The notes: generated by a model from the letters alone, not told the origin. DNA of 10,786 nucleotides from Tetmemena sp. SeJ-2015 (GCA_027382625.1 JAJKFJ010025002.1:1-10786); one strand, 5' to 3'. Counted from the first letter of the stretch, positions 1 through 7,655 are shown. A program made the numbers and translations.

Positions 1-1553
1 GGGAAAATTGCAGCCAATTCTGGAGGCTAGTAACTAACTATTAACTTTTAACTCATAGATTCATTCTAGATCATGGTTAGGACTGTAACATAAGACTCTA
101 TGGCATGCCTCAAGTACCACTATAGGCAAGAATGATAGACTATAACACAAATCGTTTTATGATTTAATAAAATCCTACTTCTTCTTTTTCATCATAAGAA
201 TTTGTATTAGTGAAATCACTTAGAGAGCTTTCGATTTTTTTTAAAGGCTTAAAAAATTATAAAACTAAGTTTTTACAGTTTTTTTTTTATTTAAAAATAT
301 GTAAAATTTATTAAGAAAAATTAAATTAATATTGTTTCTCTATTTTTTAACTTGTATGTTTGCTATTTTATTTAATGAATTGCTTTATATTTCCTAGAAG
401 AATGCATGAGACACAAACCTGACAGTATTTTCATTCAGATGGACCCAATGAACTATATCACAAGGCAGAGGTATATGTCTCAAAAGTGCGCCCTTCATGA
501 GTAAGAAATCAGTTTTAGATCCAATCTATTTTAGAGTTGAGGACTACGACAAAAGATCCATTGATGATTTGAATTACCCTCACCCTATGACTTGGGAAGA
601 GGCAGTGGTCAATCTCGTAACATTCGACATGCTTAGAGCCAATTAAATACACATGCAGCTTGATTACACCAAGGGAGTAAGCACCTACGCCTATCCTGAC
701 TTGCAAGATCAAAGGACTCACGATAATCTCAAGGACAAGTTTGTCCAAGCCATTACAGATTATGTAGTCTGCGATAACTGGAGTCCTTACTATGAAATCA
801 ATTAAGTTCTTTACAAAGGACTGATGGGTAAACACAAGATCATCCTAGCTGATATGCCAGATATTCTTCTGAGACAAATTCTGGGCAATAGTTTGTCGCT
901 TGATGATGTAAAAGACATGTTCAAGTTCACTTTGGAGTAAATATCAAAAGTGAATGTGCCTATGACTATGCAGACAGCTACTTTAACTTACTTCTCTCAC
1001 ATCTTCCTAATGCCCAAGGATCTTTACATGACTATTATAGTTCATTCTTATATTTAATTAAATGACTGCAATGCTTAAGACAGTATGTCAAGCAACGCAT
1101 TCAACCTTAGCATTTGTGGGTATGCCCCACTTCTCGCCCATGCAATTCTATTGGAAGCCTCCTCCTTACGGTATCAATTTTTCTCAAGCAACTAAGATCC
1201 CCAAGAGACTTGATAATGAGACAGATGAAATGCTCATTGAGAAACAAGCAATTTTGGAAGTGCTAATGGATTCTAGAGTATGGGGTGACAAGTATATCAC
1301 CAATCCATTTCCATATATTGAGAAAGATATCACCAAGATTTCTGATGATAGACTCAAGCACTACAAAAAGCATTTCTACATCAGTCTCAAGAAGTATCAA
1401 GCCTTCAGAGACAAGGTCATTCATCCAGAAACATATGTCTAGATCGGTGAAGCTGAACGCTCAGTCAGCAGTTTAGGAGATAAACTCAATCTCTAATTAA
1501 TTTTAAATAATATAGAAATCCATAAGTTTATAAGAATGCTACCAAAAATATGA
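1..1553 (+). CDS. TraB/PrgY-family (TRABD-like) protein, germline copy interrupted by three IESs, 5' partial
   Basis: Ciliate code (TAA/TAG = Gln), stop TGA at 1551-1553; about 409 residues visible after IES removal, with the 5' end outside the window. Coding segments are 1-127, 398-about 483, about 503-1027 and 1062-1553. Family signs: a KPDSIFIQMDP motif (about 418-450) matching the TraB 'KPDxVxVELDP' block; ADMPDILLRQILGNSLS (from about 849), matching the family 'GDRPxxxTxxR' region; then DLYMTAMLK across the third junction and FVGMPHFSPMQFYW (about 1113-1154), matching 'ERDxYLTxML...VVGxGHVPGIxxxW' of animal TRABD. TraB proteins are related to Tiki/GumN proteins with GxxH motifs; their biochemistry is poorly known. 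The C-terminal GMPH is present, but the first GxxH is not seen. The last ~20 residues are AT-rich and may be read-through of a germline junction. Family call fairly sure; start unknown. Confidence 0.75.
128..397 (+). other. IES 1 (270 bp), pointer AAGAATG
   Basis: Direct repeat AAGAATG at 128-134 and 398-404. Between them lies very AT-rich sequence with long T runs. Frame 1 is open from base 1 and hits its first TGA exactly at the first repeat copy (133-135). Joining at the repeat gives CAA GAA TGC ATG and links ...LKYHYRQE to CMRHKPDSIFIQ, the first TraB block. The right end (ttcctag) also resembles a splice acceptor, but the 7-bp in-phase repeat is the better explanation. Confidence 0.85.
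484..502 (+). other. IES 2 (19-31 bp, boundaries ambiguous)
   Basis: Frame 1 (YITRQRYMSQK) must pass to frame 2 (KKSVLDPIYFRVED), so a segment of length 1 mod 3 is removed. Three 3-bp direct repeats fit in phase: AAG (484/503, 19 bp), ATG (475/497, 22 bp) and GAG (468/499, 31 bp). The 31-bp option also has GT-AG ends (471-501) and could be a tiny intron. The segment is unusually GC-rich for an IES, so it may also be a sequence error. Confidence 0.35.
1028..1061 (+). other. IES 3 (34 bp), pointer ATGACT
   Basis: Direct repeat ATGACT at 1028-1033 and 1062-1067 around an AT-rich 34-bp segment. Removal turns a frame break into GAT CTT TAC ATG ACT GCA ATG CTT, i.e. DLYMTAMLK. This aligns without a gap to the 'DVYLTYML' segment of animal TRABD proteins, so the junction is supported by homology as well as by the repeat. 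Confidence 0.9.
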
Positions 1554-1734
1554 CAATCAGAATTAACTTTCCTAATCTTAAATTTTAATATCTTAAAACT
1601 AGCTGGAGAAGTTATAAATTCTCTTACATAAATTTAATAAATCATAAATATAATAATCTTATGTCCAATAATATGGAATAAAAACCTGAATTATCAGGAA
1701 TAATAATAAGAATACGTTGTCTATATGTTTAGTT
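1554..1734. other. Spacer between convergent genes, with small hairpin
   Basis: AT-rich 181-bp stretch between the TGA of the TraB-like gene and the TGA of the large minus-strand gene. The only structure seen is CCTGA (1685-1689) and TCAGG (1694-1698) around an ATTA loop, a 5-bp hairpin. The spacer must hold both 3' ends and possibly chromosome breakage/telomere-addition sites, none of which can be recognised here. Confidence 0.5.
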
Positions 1735-4700
1735 TCACTTGTTATTGAAATCCAAACTTGGAACTTAAGACTTGAACTTCTTGTCCTTGTAATTGTTGAA
1801 GTTGCCTGTGAAGATGTTTGGAGCGTTGAATTCAGGCTCTCCGTTATTATTGCGAGCAAAAGATCCACTAGTAGGATCGGCCACTCTTCTGCTCTTCTTC
1901 TTCTTCTTCTTTCTAGCACCTAAAAATAACTTCTTGATTTAATATCTCCTGCTGTTGGGCCTCTACCAGTAAACTCTTGTTGCATCATCTGGTTGTAGTT
2001 GTTAGAAATGACTGACTCCAACTCATCGCGCTCTCCTTCGTCTTCATTTCCATAGTCATCACCACCCATGTCCAGGGTATTGCGCTGATCTAGCAAGGCT
2101 TTGCTCTAAGTCACTCTGAACCTAGCTTTGTCCTCATTTTTACGAGAAGGCCCTCCCTGTCTCACTTTCACGGTTGGTTCTAATCAAAGTTGCAAATGAA
2201 ATTTAATCTCTGGAGGTAAATAGACTCTAGTCCCTTCATTCTTAGCATGTTCTTAGCTTTGAACTAGCTCTGATTGCTTCTCTAACTGTTTCTACTTTGA
2301 TTGTCCCAGTCACTGTACTGAGTCCTATCTAGGTTTCTTGTAGTTGCTCCGAATCCTTGCATTGTGCCTCCACCAATGCCTCCATTTGGAGAACCTCCAT
2401 CATCGCCCGCATTATTACCATCAAAGCTCTGACGAGTTATTCCCATCATAAAAATATTGAAAGAGAGAGAATCTGCTTGCTGCCTATTTTCTTAGCTATA
2501 TGAGACTCTTTAGCATTAGACTGGAAGTCATCATGCCCTCCTTCTCTGTAGAAGCCTGATACGGAATTTGCAATGTGAGACAATTTGCGATCTCGTTAAC
2601 TTTACTTAGGCATACTGAATTGATTTCTCTCCTCTACGGATAATTAGGAGACTCCTTCGCCATTGTTGTCCAGAGTACTATGGATAAGGTTGTTCTTTAG
2701 CATGTCAATAGTGGGTCTTTGGATTGTACTCTTGTTAGATACCATGTCCTTTGGAGGAGCAAATCCTCCTCCCACTCTCTTTACATTTGATGGCATCCTT
2801 GCCCTAACTGATCCTTAAAATATAAATTATATCCTTCTCTGACACTCATATTTCCTCCGAATTAAGAATCATTATCGTCTATCATTCCACTAAATTGAGA
2901 ATGAAGATGCTTCTATAATTATCTGTAAGAGATAGTTTAGGATTCTAGTTTGGCCTTTTGTACATCTGAGTCATCTTCGTGTTAGAAGCGTCTCTAGTAA
3001 GTGTTGCTTGTGGCAGAGGTCTCTGAGTCAGCATCAAATTGAGGGAGCTGTTCTATTTCTCCTTAATACGCTTCAGCTCAAGAAGTTTATCATACTACTG
3101 TTGAGTAATACCTCCATATGCCTTAGCCATCATAAGTTCTCTGTCGATGTCGATTGTGCCGTTGCCCTTCTTCTTCTTTTTCTTCTTCTTCTTTGGCTTT
3201 CTCTCCATGGGCATGTAGGAGTACTCACTCTCGAGCTCTACTTCCTCAGGAACGCGAACCTGTCTCAGCATATTCTTCTTGGCCTTGTTCTTGATATTCT
3301 CTACCTCGTTGAACCTCTGATTAGCTGCGTTGTAGTTGCTGGGAGTGTCCTCCATCAAAGAGTCTACTGAGGTGTTTCCTCCATCAGAGAAAGGCTAATC
3401 ACCAGCTAATTAGTCTATCTCTCTAGCAATAGCTTCGTCGTCCATATCTCCATCTGGCTCTTGCTCTGTGTCCTGTTCAACTATCTAGCTTATTCTATTT
3501 TGCTAGCGGTTGAGCTCATTAAGAGCGTGTTTGTTGAGAGTTTGCTTTTTCCTGGGGTCATTAGGATCCATATCTTGAATTCCTTCCAGGTCCCCTATAT
3601 CGTCCATCAGTTGCGAGAAAGAATCCTAGGTGTCCTTTCTAAGCATGCCAGTTCTAAATATCTTAGGGATTTCTCCCTCATCATCAAGTAGTCTTCTATT
3701 GAATACCATGAAACCCTGCTTGTTCTTTATATTTCCATTCACTTAATGATTGCGAAAAAGACTATAGATTTTCAAATCTATATATTGTTGTCTATAAGGT
3801 AACCTTTTTAGTTGACTCTTCTTCCCTTGTCATCAAGGTAGTTGCCATCTTTGGTCTTTTTAAGCATAGGATTGCCAAGAGGATCTCTCTCAAAGGTTCC
3901 TTTGATATCATCCACGTTAAACTTAAGGAAGGGGAACAGCTTAGGGATCTCGTTGTCCTTTGAGAGGCAGAACTTCTCAAATATCACTGAGCCATCTTCA
4001 TTTATCACATTTCCGTTCTTGTCCACTAAATAGCCTCTATTGTTTATTCTTCTTCCCTTCTTGTCAACCATGTTGTTATCTTTGTCCCTCCTTATTATGA
4101 AATTTCCGTTTCTGTCTTTATCTAGAGCTCCCATTACATCTGTAATGTCGAACTTCCTTCCTTTGTAGTTGAAAAGCAATGGCACATCTCCATTCTACTT
4201 ATCCATCACATCTTTGGAAAGCTTTATTCTTCCACGCTTGTCTACTAGATTTCCCCTTGGATCCACTAAATATCCCTTGTCATTTACTCTCCTTCCTAGT
4301 TTGTCCACTAGCTAGCCATCTCCATCCTTTCTGCTCCAGTAAATCAAATTAATCGGTATATAGTTATTGATAAATCTCTTGTCCATCTTTGTCTCTATCG
4401 AAGTAGCCTCTGACATCATGGATGTTGAAGTTGTATCTCTCTAAGTTGAAAGGTGAGGGGAGCTCTCCTCTCTCATCAAGGTCATTTGCATCGAAGATCT
4501 TTCTTCCATTCTCTTTCTCAATGATATCTCCACTATCCTCGTCTATCAAATAACCCTTAGGATTGACTTTGTTTCCGTCTTTGTCAACTAGTCCTCCCTA
4601 ATTATCCTTAAGAATAAGTGGATTTCCTTTATCATCAGAGTCGAAGTCTCCCAACACATCATTTACGTTGAATCGCTTCTTCTCAGGGTCCTTCATATTT

Positions 4701-6307
4701 CTTATTCTTGTGTCTTCGTCATCATCACTGTCAGGTTCTCCCATCTCACTCGTCATCTACGACCTACTAGTTTCCTCTTCAATAGGTTCAGGAGGAATAG
4801 CCAAATATTAAATTAAAAGGGAATGAGCAGTTCAACCTCTTTCTACATTTAGAGGGTAGATTTTAATTTAGGATTCAAGTAGTCTATATCATCTTCAAGT
4901 TTCTACAGCTCCTGTTCCTTCTAATAGAATATGATTGGTGTTGATAAGTAGGTTGAAAACGATAATCTTAATTATATTTACCTGAATAAACCCTGAATTA
5001 TCATATGCCAATTAAAACTAGTTCTTTCAAATTTATTATGTTAAATTAATTGTGAATAAATTATTCTTAAAGAGCGTAGTAGCTTGCATCAACCTTTAAT
5101 TAAAAAGTGACAGGGTTTAATTTATTAAAGGCGGGGGGTTGGATAGCTGCTTTAATTAATTTAACCAAATTTCTCTACTTGTGCTACTCCTAGTCCATTT
5201 TATTGAAATGCTTAAGACTTTCTTTGTATTAAAATTATATCACTTCCCCAATTTAATCTATCCTTAACTATAAGTCTATCCAAGATTGTGCTGATCAGTG
5301 TTTTCAATATCAATTCCAGGTGGCTTTCTGGATTAATCAAACATCTGATTTGGACCTTGAATGGCATTAAAAAAAGTAAAAATAATATTTTCCTCCTCAA
5401 AGAGTTCGGTCTCTTGATGGCTATGTTCAGTCACTGCATCATCCAATTCATCTTGCTATTTATTTACTGCATCAGTGGACTAGTCAACTGCTGGTTGAGT
5501 TTCCACATGAGCCTAAGTTTCTTAACGGGGCTAAGTCTCCTCTCTTGGCTAAGTTTCTACTCTTGGCAAAGTCTCCACTCTTGGCTAAGTCTCATTAGGA
5601 GAAACTATATCATCACTTGATTCTGAGGGGAGCATTTACTACTCTCCTACTTCTTCTGGCTTGCTTATCTCTTTTTCATATATATTATAATTGAGTAACT
5701 CTTCTAGCAACTGCAGTTGACTATCATCAATTCCCTTTCTAGCATTTGGATCTCTGAAAGGATACTCCGTTAAGTGAGACTCTTCCTAAATACTGTCCAG
5801 TTTGCTAAAATTATTATTATTTAATTATAATATGCTAGTTTACAAGTCATCTTCCTGATCTAGCAGTAGATTTGCATCGTCATCATCTATATTTTCCTAG
5901 TACTTATCCTTCCTGCCTCTCTTCTTGCCTCGCCTGTTCTTTTCTTTCATTTACAGAGCCATGTAATCTTCATCATCTGTCTCTCCAGGGCCTGCAGCAG
6001 TTAAACCGAAGCGCTAATCATTTCTCTAGTTAGCTTTGTCTATGTCAGCTGTGTGAGGCCTCAATCTTTAGTTGAAATCTTTCTCGTATTCTGATTCAGT
6101 CATTGCTGGTTGCCCATATAAATTATCAACTAAATATTAGATGACAAGCTTTCTTATTCTATCAGGAGGCAATATCTTCTTGGGGAGAAATCCTTCCTCG
6201 AAGTAGCAATTGTCTGGGTATTCATCATAACCTCGAGGCTCTTCTTCTTCCTCTATGTTGACATTGAAAATATTCACATCGTCTATCTCTTTATAAAATT
6301 GGGAGAG
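1735..6307 (-). CDS. Large repeat protein with DxDxDG-like loops and Lys runs, interrupted by ten IESs and one intron; 5' end unresolved
   Basis: Function not recognised. Stop TGA at 1735-1737. Upstream the frame opens just after an in-frame TGA at 6308-6310, with no start codon in the reliable part, so the N-terminus is missing. Removing ten proposed IESs and one intron (469 bp) leaves exactly 1368 codons. Order from the N-terminus: an acidic region (IEEEEEPRGYDEY); a basic patch (RRGKKRGRK, near 5930); a Gln/Pro/Glu hexapeptide repeat (about 5498-5598); a predicted coiled-coil-like piece (KEQELQKLEDD, about 4890-4920); four tandem repeats (about 3690-4674); a K9 run (about 3166-3194); Ser/Gln/Gly-rich linkers; and a basic C-terminus (ARKKKKKSRR). 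No membrane segment is seen. The repeats resemble those of ciliate-restricted proteins; calcium binding is only suggested by DRDKDGQ and DKDRNGN. It could instead be two genes split near 5199-5239. Confidence 0.65.
1919..1947 (-). other. IES (29 bp), pointer CCT
   Basis: Repeat CCT (plus strand) at 1919-1921 and 1948-1950, in phase on the minus strand. Removal joins GPTAG to ARKKKKKSRR and leads to the clean C-terminal reading that ends at TGA 1735. Without it the frame continues as hydrophobic, low-quality sequence. A 3-bp pointer is weak evidence on its own; the frame change is the main support. Confidence 0.6.
2179..2225 (-). other. IES (47 bp), pointer TCTA
   Basis: Plus-strand repeat TCTA at 2179-2182 and 2226-2229. 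On the minus strand MLRMKGLE joins PTVKVRQGGPSRKNE. In the unspliced frame a TGA follows soon after, and the downstream frame is itself blocked by a TGA just upstream of the junction, which pins the boundary to a few bases. Confidence 0.7.
2428..2471 (-). other. IES (44 bp), pointer TCTG (alternative TATT, 47 bp)
   Basis: Plus-strand repeat TCTG at 2428-2431 and 2472-2475; minus-strand join KKIGSKQ to SFDGNNAGDD. An equally phased alternative uses TATT at 2438-2441 and 2485-2488 (47 bp, giving KKITRQSFDG). The 44-bp choice keeps the GC-richer AGCAAG part in the coding segment. The existence of an IES is firmer than its exact ends. Confidence 0.6.
2811..2830 (-). other. IES (20 bp), pointer ATCCTT
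   Basis: Plus-strand repeat ATCCTT at 2811-2816 and 2831-2836 with only 14 AT-only bases between the copies. Minus-strand join SVREG to SVRARMPSNVK restores the frame. A third ATCCTT copy at 2795-2800 would not restore the frame if used. Confidence 0.9.
2904..2926 (-). other. IES (23 bp), pointer AAGA (alternative GAGA, 32 bp)
   Basis: Plus-strand AAGA at 2904-2907 and 2927-2930; minus-strand join NPKLSL to HSQFSGMIDDND. The alternative GAGA at 2897-2900 and 2929-2932 (32 bp) gives NPKLSQFSGM. Both are in phase with 4-bp pointers. One of them is needed because the unspliced frame ends at a TGA about 20 codons later. Confidence 0.6.
3166..3194 (-). repeat. Lysine-run low-complexity tract in the large minus-strand protein
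   Basis: A CTT/TTC-rich plus-strand tract encodes about nine consecutive Lys on the minus strand after MERKP. It could be a nuclear-localisation or RNA/tubulin-binding basic patch; the sequence alone does not tell. The plus-strand open frame over it is a shadow. Confidence 0.7.
3737..3783 (-). other. IES (47 bp), pointer ATT, with internal inverted repeat
   Basis: Plus-strand repeat ATT at 3737-3739 and 3784-3786. Minus-strand join GYLIDN to NGNIKNKQGF restores the repeat consensus 'GYLVDxNGNVI'. Inside lies a perfect 9-bp inverted repeat, TATAGATTT (3763-3771) and AAATCTATA (3774-3782), with a 2-nt loop. An alternative TATATT pointer would drop the conserved GN and is less likely. Confidence 0.75.
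4340..4370 (-). other. IES (31 bp), pointer TAAATC
   Basis: Plus-strand repeat TAAATC at 4340-4345 and 4371-4376. Minus-strand join DRDKDGQEIY to WSRKDGDGQLVDK restores the second repeat unit to the same spacing as the other three. No GT-AG intron fits this break. Confidence 0.9.
4794..4819 (-). other. IES (26 bp), pointer GGAAT
   Basis: Plus-strand repeat GGAAT at 4794-4798 and 4820-4824. Minus-strand join KEVELLI to PPEPIEEE. No AG acceptor lies between the frame change and the new frame, so an intron is excluded. A nested TTTAAT/TTTAAT overlap (5-bp offset) would also fix the frame but leaves AT-rich residue in the protein. Confidence 0.85.
4921..4981 (-). other. Spliceosomal-type intron (61 bp)
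   Basis: The minus strand reads GTAAAT at 4981 and ends TATTAG at 4921, linking YDNSGFIQ to KEQELQKLEDD in phase 0. No direct repeat flanks it, unlike the other breaks, so it is more likely an intron kept in the macronucleus than an IES. Confidence 0.7.
5010..5097 (-). other. IES (88 bp), pointer AATTAAAA (or overlapping intron)
   Basis: 8-bp plus-strand repeat AATTAAAA at 5010-5017 and 5098-5105, identical codon phase. Minus-strand join KLNPVTFQ to LAYDNSGF. The same region can also be removed as a GT-AG intron (GTTGATG near 5094 to ACTAG at 5018), which would keep four extra residues (LKFQ). The 8-bp repeat favours an IES; the inner half is strongly AT-rich. Confidence 0.65.
5199..5251 (-). 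other. IES (53 bp), pointer TTTA, or a 41-bp gene spacer
   Basis: Plus-strand TTTA at 5199-5202 and 5252-5255, in phase. Minus-strand join YSQGQIK to MDQEQHKQRNL. Without removal, the upstream frame ends at TGA 5240-5242 and an ATG (5196-5198) opens the downstream frame only 41 bp later. That spacer looks too short for two genes in this kind of genome, so one gene with an IES is preferred, but not proven. Confidence 0.5.
5498..5598 (-). repeat. 18-bp tandem repeat encoding an ETQPRV-like hexapeptide
   Basis: About five and a half units of an 18-bp period; the plus strand reads '...ggctaag' ending at 5517, 5535, 5553, 5571 and 5589. The minus strand encodes ETQPRV / ETLPRV / ETQPRE / ETQPRQ / ETQAHV. 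The units have diverged mostly by synonymous or conservative changes, so the repeat is coding and not recent. Confidence 0.8.
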
Positions 6308-6639
6308 TCATTTATATTTTCACATTAAGATAACTACATTTTTATTTATAATTTGATGCTTCTAGTTTAAATTTATATACCTTGGATTAATTTGCAAAGT
6401 TTCTTCTAGCTTATTGTTTTTTATTTAAATGCTCAATTGAAATTGATTTCTTATCTTTAATTAATCTAAATAGTTATCTTTAACAAATATATTATTTTGA
6501 CTGATGATGGATTTTGAAAATTCAATTAAGGAATCAATTATTTTTAATAAAGAAACAATTCTATTTTAATTAGGGATACGTTTTAAAAATTTGAAGAAAT
6601 TTATTTATAAAAATAAAAACAGTTGGTTAGAATTTATAA
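6308..6639. other. AT-rich stretch upstream of the large gene; may hold its missing 5' segment
   Basis: A 330-bp AT-rich interval between an in-frame TGA (6308-6310) and the TGA of the membrane-protein gene. On the minus strand near 6380-6420, a less AT-rich piece could be a short coding segment. Two ways of joining it fit: pointer CCAA (giving KLCKLIQ-FYKEIDD), or an intron starting GTATAT (giving KLIQ-EIDD). In such AT-rich DNA with only TGA as stop, long open frames arise by chance, so no call is made. Confidence 0.35.
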
Positions 6640-7407
6640 TCATATTAAAAATAAATAAAAAAGATTTAAGAAAGTAAACGATGAGAAAAGGAAAACACTA
6701 AAAATGAATGGTTAATATTTAGGAGGAGGTAGCTTTTCTTCTTCATCTTCTTCTCTTCTCCTTCTCCTTAATTCTTCAAGATAGGCTTGCATTCCTCCCT
6801 CAGGGAAGAACTGTTTCATTCTTTCGTCAAACAGATGCATGATTCTTTCTTCAGCTAGTGCTCTCTCCTCAGGCAGGAAACTATAAACAGGTGGCTCAGG
6901 TCTATCTATAACCTTCTTCACTTTCCATAACTCATACAATTGAAAAGCCAGCATGAATAACTCTAAAATCAGAGACTCTATTATTGTAATGAAGTACTGG
7001 CTCCCCCACCGATAGAAATATAATCCATACAAGTCCACTCCTATCACAGGTATACAAGTGAACAGGATGTTAACCACAGTCATAATATTGAACACAGTAT
7101 GCACCTTCATTGGGTCTTCAAAGGTGATATAGAAACGAGTAGAGCCAAACCATCTGCAATAATATAGTTTATACAGCTTGAAAGAGAAAAATGTGCCCAG
7201 GCCTGCAATTATTCGAGCTGTATATCTAAATTCTTCTTTATGCTCTGTGTAACCAGCATCTCTAATTATTATATTCAGGAAAAGAAATCCAAAAGTTATG
7301 TTCATAGCTAGTTTTAGAACCCAAGCCATCGCAGTCACGTAAAATACCAAAGGCCAAACTCCATTACTAGTATCATCTAGAACGTAATTTGCATTTCCTG
7401 CAAGCAT
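6640..7407 (-). CDS. Multi-pass membrane protein, unknown family
   Basis: ATG at 7405-7407 (MLAGNANY). The frame meets TAA at 6712-6714 after PPPKY; under the ciliate code this is Gln, and the first TGA is at 6640-6642, giving 255 residues. The extra tail is hydrophobic and AT-encoded, so it may be read-through of a germline junction. Predicted membrane segments lie near residues 17-33, 37-48, 62-83, 105-131 and 137-160, followed by a charged cytosolic-type tail (residues 162-231, with RRRRREEDEEE). A motif recurs: YYCRWFGSTRFYIT (82-95) and YFYRWGSQYFIT (130-141), suggesting an internal duplication. No IES was found. The frame stays open some distance upstream of the ATG, so the start is tentative. 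No family recognised. Confidence 0.7.
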
Positions 7408-7655
7408 TCTTCTACTTGTCGTTGAGTTTGTTTAATTATAGTTTATAATTAATTGAAAATGAGACTATATATACAAGAGAAGAATTAAAAGCAAGATACT
7501 TAGTTATATTTTTTCAAAGATTAAATCTAAGCAAATAGAAAGCATCATTCTTATTCTATATTCAAACAGTAATAGAGATGCCGCAATGTTTTGGGATGCA
7601 AATTTCCAAAGGATAAATTTTTAACAGATATATTTTAAATAAATGATTACTCTGT
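7408..7655. other. AT-rich spacer with an unassigned coding-like patch
   Basis: Region between the membrane-protein start and the TGA of the Cys-rich gene. Most is AT-rich. A GC-richer patch at about 7555-7610 reads on the minus strand as FASQNIAASLLLFEYRIR, in the frame that runs on to the downstream ATG. It could be a stray coding segment of either neighbour or part of the 5' leader. No promoter element is recognisable. Confidence 0.35.

Larger units (their letters stand above)
3690..4674 (-). repeat. Four tandem ~75-80-residue protein repeats
   Basis: After IES removal four units follow each other, beginning near 4674, 4436, 4162 and 3928. Each follows the pattern F-N/D-[VI]-x-D-[VI]-x-G-x-[FL]-[DE]-x-D-x-x-G-[NQ], then a KDG-x-x-[VL]-D-x-x-G-[RN]-x-[VI]-N core, then KGYL[VI]D-x-x-GN and a GE-[IL]-P-type end. 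Loops such as DKDRNGN resemble EF-hand calcium loops, but no helix-loop-helix is evident. The periodicity independently checks the two IES junctions lying inside it. Confidence 0.8.

Noticed and set aside
515..835. Minus-strand open frame of 106 residues
   Set aside because: Antisense of the TraB-like coding segment, which has family motifs on the plus strand.
3008..3370. Plus-strand open frame of 120 residues
   Set aside because: Antisense shadow of the Lys-rich part of the minus-strand protein, whose reading continues in frame on both sides.
5212..5400. Minus-strand 62-residue open frame
   Set aside because: Overlaps the large minus-strand gene in another frame; Leu/Ile-rich reading of AT-rich DNA with no family signal.
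6380..6640. Long minus-strand open frame starting ATG ATT ATA AAT as the N-terminus of the large gene
   Set aside because: Very AT-rich, low-complexity reading. With TGA as the only stop, such frames are expected by chance, and no in-phase junction fits clearly.
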